Part shown: positions 5,761 through 5,867 of the stretch, in pieces
Layout: every line of letters starts with the position of its first letter
Position numbering within the stretch: the first letter of the stretch is position 1
DNA from: RGIG1840 sp964626795
GTDB taxonomy: Bacteria; Bacillota_I; Bacilli_A; RF39; UBA660
Assembly: GCA_964626795.1 (NCBI GenBank)
Contig: CAZVIQ010000048.1
Location: forward strand, 1 to 5,867
Direction: 5' to 3'
DNA length: 5,867 bases
The notes under the pieces: generated by a model
Told to the model about the DNA's origin: nothing
What the model saw: the letters and a program-made list of their open reading frames with translations, nothing else
Database searches by the model: none
Position numbers and translations under genes: made by a program

Positions 5761-5791
5761 TTAAGAAAAAAGTAGAAAAATATGTTAAAAT
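5761..5791 (+). promoter_or_regulatory. Likely promoter of the tRNA-Arg gene
   Basis: An extended -10 element, TGT followed by TAAAAT (5783-5791), lies nine bases before the first tRNA base. The -35 is weak: TTAAGA (5761-5766) has four of six matches at a long 19-base spacing, so the TG extension probably matters. Transcription would begin about one to two bases before the mature tRNA, giving a very short 5' leader. Confidence 0.5.
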
Positions 5792-5799
5792 ATATCTGT

Positions 5800-5867
5800 G
5801 TCCTCGTAGCTCAGTAGGATAGAGCGAGTGCCTCCTAAGCGCTAGGTCGTTGGTTCGATTCCAATCG
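5800..5867 (+). tRNA. tRNA-Arg, anticodon CCU (3' end outside window)
   Basis: The cloverleaf can be read directly. The 5' acceptor strand is GTCCTCG (5800-5806). The D stem is GCTC/GAGC (5809-5812 and 5822-5825). The anticodon stem is AGTGC/GCGCT (5827-5831 and 5839-5843) around loop CTCCTAA, giving anticodon CCT at 5834-5836, which reads AGG arginine codons. The T stem is GTTGG/CCAAT around TTCGATT. The last two bases CG begin the 3' acceptor strand, expected to continue as CGAGGAC. The sequence stops there, so the end of the gene and any encoded CCA are not visible. Confidence 0.93.

Noticed and set aside
1..5867. CRISPR array, transposon or phage element
   Set aside because: No regularly spaced repeats, terminal inverted repeats, transposase or integrase motifs were seen. 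Gene order is that of a conserved chromosomal core region.

Overview
This is a very AT-rich window (low GC visible by eye, A/T-ending codons almost everywhere). Its gene order is typical of low-GC Gram-positive bacteria (Bacillota). The order ireB (yrzL) - ruvX (yrrK) - DUF1292 (yrzB) - mltG (yrrL) - trmR (yrrM) - trhP1 (yrrN) - trhP2 (yrrO) - greA follows the Bacillus subtilis yrz/yrr region, except that udk, which lies between yrrO and greA there, is absent. The Bacilli-like order and divergent, shortened proteins suggest an AT-rich member of the Bacilli or a close relative. The exact taxon cannot be read from the window.

Layout: bases 1-4433 form one tightly packed plus-strand operon. Genes are separated by one base or overlap by four to eight bases, so translational coupling is likely. 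It begins inside the 3' end of an IreB-family gene. It continues with RuvX (pre-16S rRNA nuclease), a small acidic DUF1292 protein, the MltG murein transglycosylase, and a three-gene tRNA wobble-uridine module. In that module TrhP1/TrhP2-type U32 proteins would hydroxylate U34 and TrmR would methylate the product to 5-methoxyuridine. greA (4471-4938) follows with its own near-consensus sigma-A promoter, whose -35 lies inside the end of trhP2. It ends in a terminator hairpin that contains its stop codon.

A convergent minus-strand gene (5693-4971) encodes a class I glutamine-amidotransferase-like (peptidase C26) protein. Its stop codon also lies inside a hairpin that can act as a bidirectional terminator. 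Upstream of it is a short divergent intergenic region of about 106 bp with promoter-like sequences on both strands. The window then ends inside a tRNA-Arg(CCU) gene that is cut off before its 3' acceptor strand is complete.

No mobile element, CRISPR array, phage gene or clearly new multi-gene system was seen. The most notable points are the strongly degenerate TrhP1 beside an intact TrhP2, an N-terminally short TrmR, the two stop-codon-containing terminators between convergent genes, the promoter embedded in trhP2, and the unusual active-site region of the amidotransferase-like protein. No stretch longer than 300 bases lacks a gene.
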